The position numbers and the translations under genes were made by a program. A stretch of DNA of 5,492 bases, taken from positions 1 through 5,492 of the forward strand of contig MFPH01000056.1 of the NCBI GenBank assembly GCA_001782645.1, written 5' to 3'. The DNA is from Candidatus Levybacteria bacterium RIFCSPLOWO2_12_FULL_37_14. GTDB lineage: Bacteria > Patescibacteriota > Microgenomatia > Levybacterales > UBA12049. Every line of letters starts with the position of its first letter. Within the stretch, counting starts at the first letter, position 1. The notes beneath the pieces are model-generated. The model was not told where the DNA came from, did no database searches, and saw nothing but the letters and a program-made list of their open reading frames with translations. Below are positions 4,904 through 5,492 of this stretch, piece by piece.

Positions 4904-5492
4904 TTTCTTCCTTTAACTTGTTTAAGAAATCAGGGACTTTGAGAGCTCCCAGATCTTTTCCCTCACGCGTTCGTACGGATAGACTGGAGGCTTCAATTTC
5001 CCTGTTCCCTATTATACCTAAATACGGTACTTTTTGCAAAGAGCTATCGCGAATTTTTGCCTGCAGTCTTTCAGGCCGGTTATCCAGTTCAGCGCGGATT
5101 CCCTGTTTTTTTAATTCTTCCGCGATTTTTTTAGCTGTACTTTCCTGTTTATCCGTAATCGGCATTAGCATAACCTGAACAGGTGATAACCAAAGTGGAA
5201 ATGCTCCCTGATAATGTTCAGTTAGAATTCCGATAAACCTTTCAAGGGATCCTAGAATTGCCCTGTGAATAATAATCGGCCGTTTTGGTAATCCGTCTTT
5301 GTCAACATATTCCAGTTCCATCTTTTCCGGAATCTGAAAATCCAACTGAATGGTTGCCAGCTGCCAGTCTCTGTCTTGGGAATCTGTAATGTGAATGTCA
5401 ATTTTCGGTCCATAAAATGCTCCGTCTTTTTTCTTTATGCCATATTTTACTTTTGCATCTTTCAAGGCTTTTTCCAAGTCATTTTCCGCTTG
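4887..5492 (-). CDS. thrS: Threonyl-tRNA synthetase, C-terminal 201 residues (cut by window edge)
   Basis: Class II synthetase that charges tRNA-Thr. Only the end is present: the frame is open through the right edge (first full codon at 5490-5492) and stops with TAG at 4887. The fragment covers the last part of the catalytic core, with GAFYGPKIDIHITDSQDRDWQLATIQLDF, then RPIIIHRAILGSLERFIGIL. The latter is motif 3 and includes the His that in E. coli ThrRS (His511) is a zinc ligand. The anticodon-binding alpha/beta domain starts at about LWLSPVQVMLMPITDKQ and contains KIRDSSLQKVPYLGIIGNREIEASSLSVRTREGKDLG. The N-terminal TGS, editing and first catalytic motifs lie outside the window. A TTG inside the frame at 5477 is not the real start, because the coding sequence continues upstream. 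It is first in the visible operon and overlaps infC by 17 nt. Confidence 0.96.
   Translation of the reverse strand, partial: QAENDLEKALKDAKVKYGIKKKDGAFYGPKIDIHITDSQDRDWQLATIQLDFQIPEKMELEYVDKDGLPKRPIIIHRAILGSLERFIGILTEHYQGAFPLWLSPVQVMLMPITDKQESTAKKIAEELKKQGIRAELDNRPERLQAKIRDSSLQKVPYLGIIGNREIEASSLSVRTREGKDLGALKVPDFLNKLKEEIDKKI
4909..4914 (-). promoter_or_regulatory. Shine-Dalgarno sequence of infC
   Basis: AAAGGA on the minus strand sits 5 nt before the TTG at 4903, inside the last codons of thrS. It supports TTG as the infC start, in a region with no ATG in frame. Confidence 0.65.

Noticed and set aside
4887..5477. thrS fragment as a complete 196-residue stand-alone protein starting at 5477
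   Set aside because: The apparent start is a TTG Leu codon in a frame that stays open to the window edge, with ThrRS-like sequence; it is a truncation by the window, not a short gene.

Overview
The window looks like a piece of a small, AT-rich bacterial genome. The best guess is a Candidate Phyla Radiation (Patescibacteria) lineage, perhaps Microgenomates-like. This rests on the compact operon, the mixture of starts with and without Shine-Dalgarno (SD) sequences, a strongly reduced PheT without its tRNA-binding OB domain, and short repeats inside housekeeping genes. The assignment is inferred from gene architecture; no rRNA or phylogenetic marker comparison was possible.

Layout. Most of the window (787-5492) is one minus-strand operon, read right to left in the classical bacterial order: thrS (3' part only, cut by the right edge), infC, rpmI, rplT, pheS, pheT. 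The genes overlap or nearly touch: thrS/infC share 17 nt, infC/rpmI share 41 nt, and the gaps after that are 9, 39 and 21 nt. The operon supplies a translation initiation factor (IF3), two proteins of the large ribosomal subunit (L35, L20) and the enzymes that charge tRNA-Thr and tRNA-Phe. Downstream of pheT, after 101 nt, lies an unrecognised 148-residue gene on the same strand (239-685). It has its own promoter-like sequence very close to the start codon. The left edge (1-209) carries the 3' end of a plus-strand gene whose product ends in a Thr-Pro tail. It converges on the 148-residue gene, with a 14-nt perfect palindrome over its stop codon.

What stands out. There is no new defence or mobile system here; the content is mainly housekeeping. 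The most interesting signal is a 60-nt, GC-rich, in-frame insertion in the B5 domain of pheT. It forms a near-perfect long hairpin and has the look of a small palindromic repeat element that has invaded a protein-coding gene, analogous to the Rickettsia palindromic elements. Second is a heptanucleotide tandem repeat inside pheS. Third is the multi-site shrinkage of PheT.
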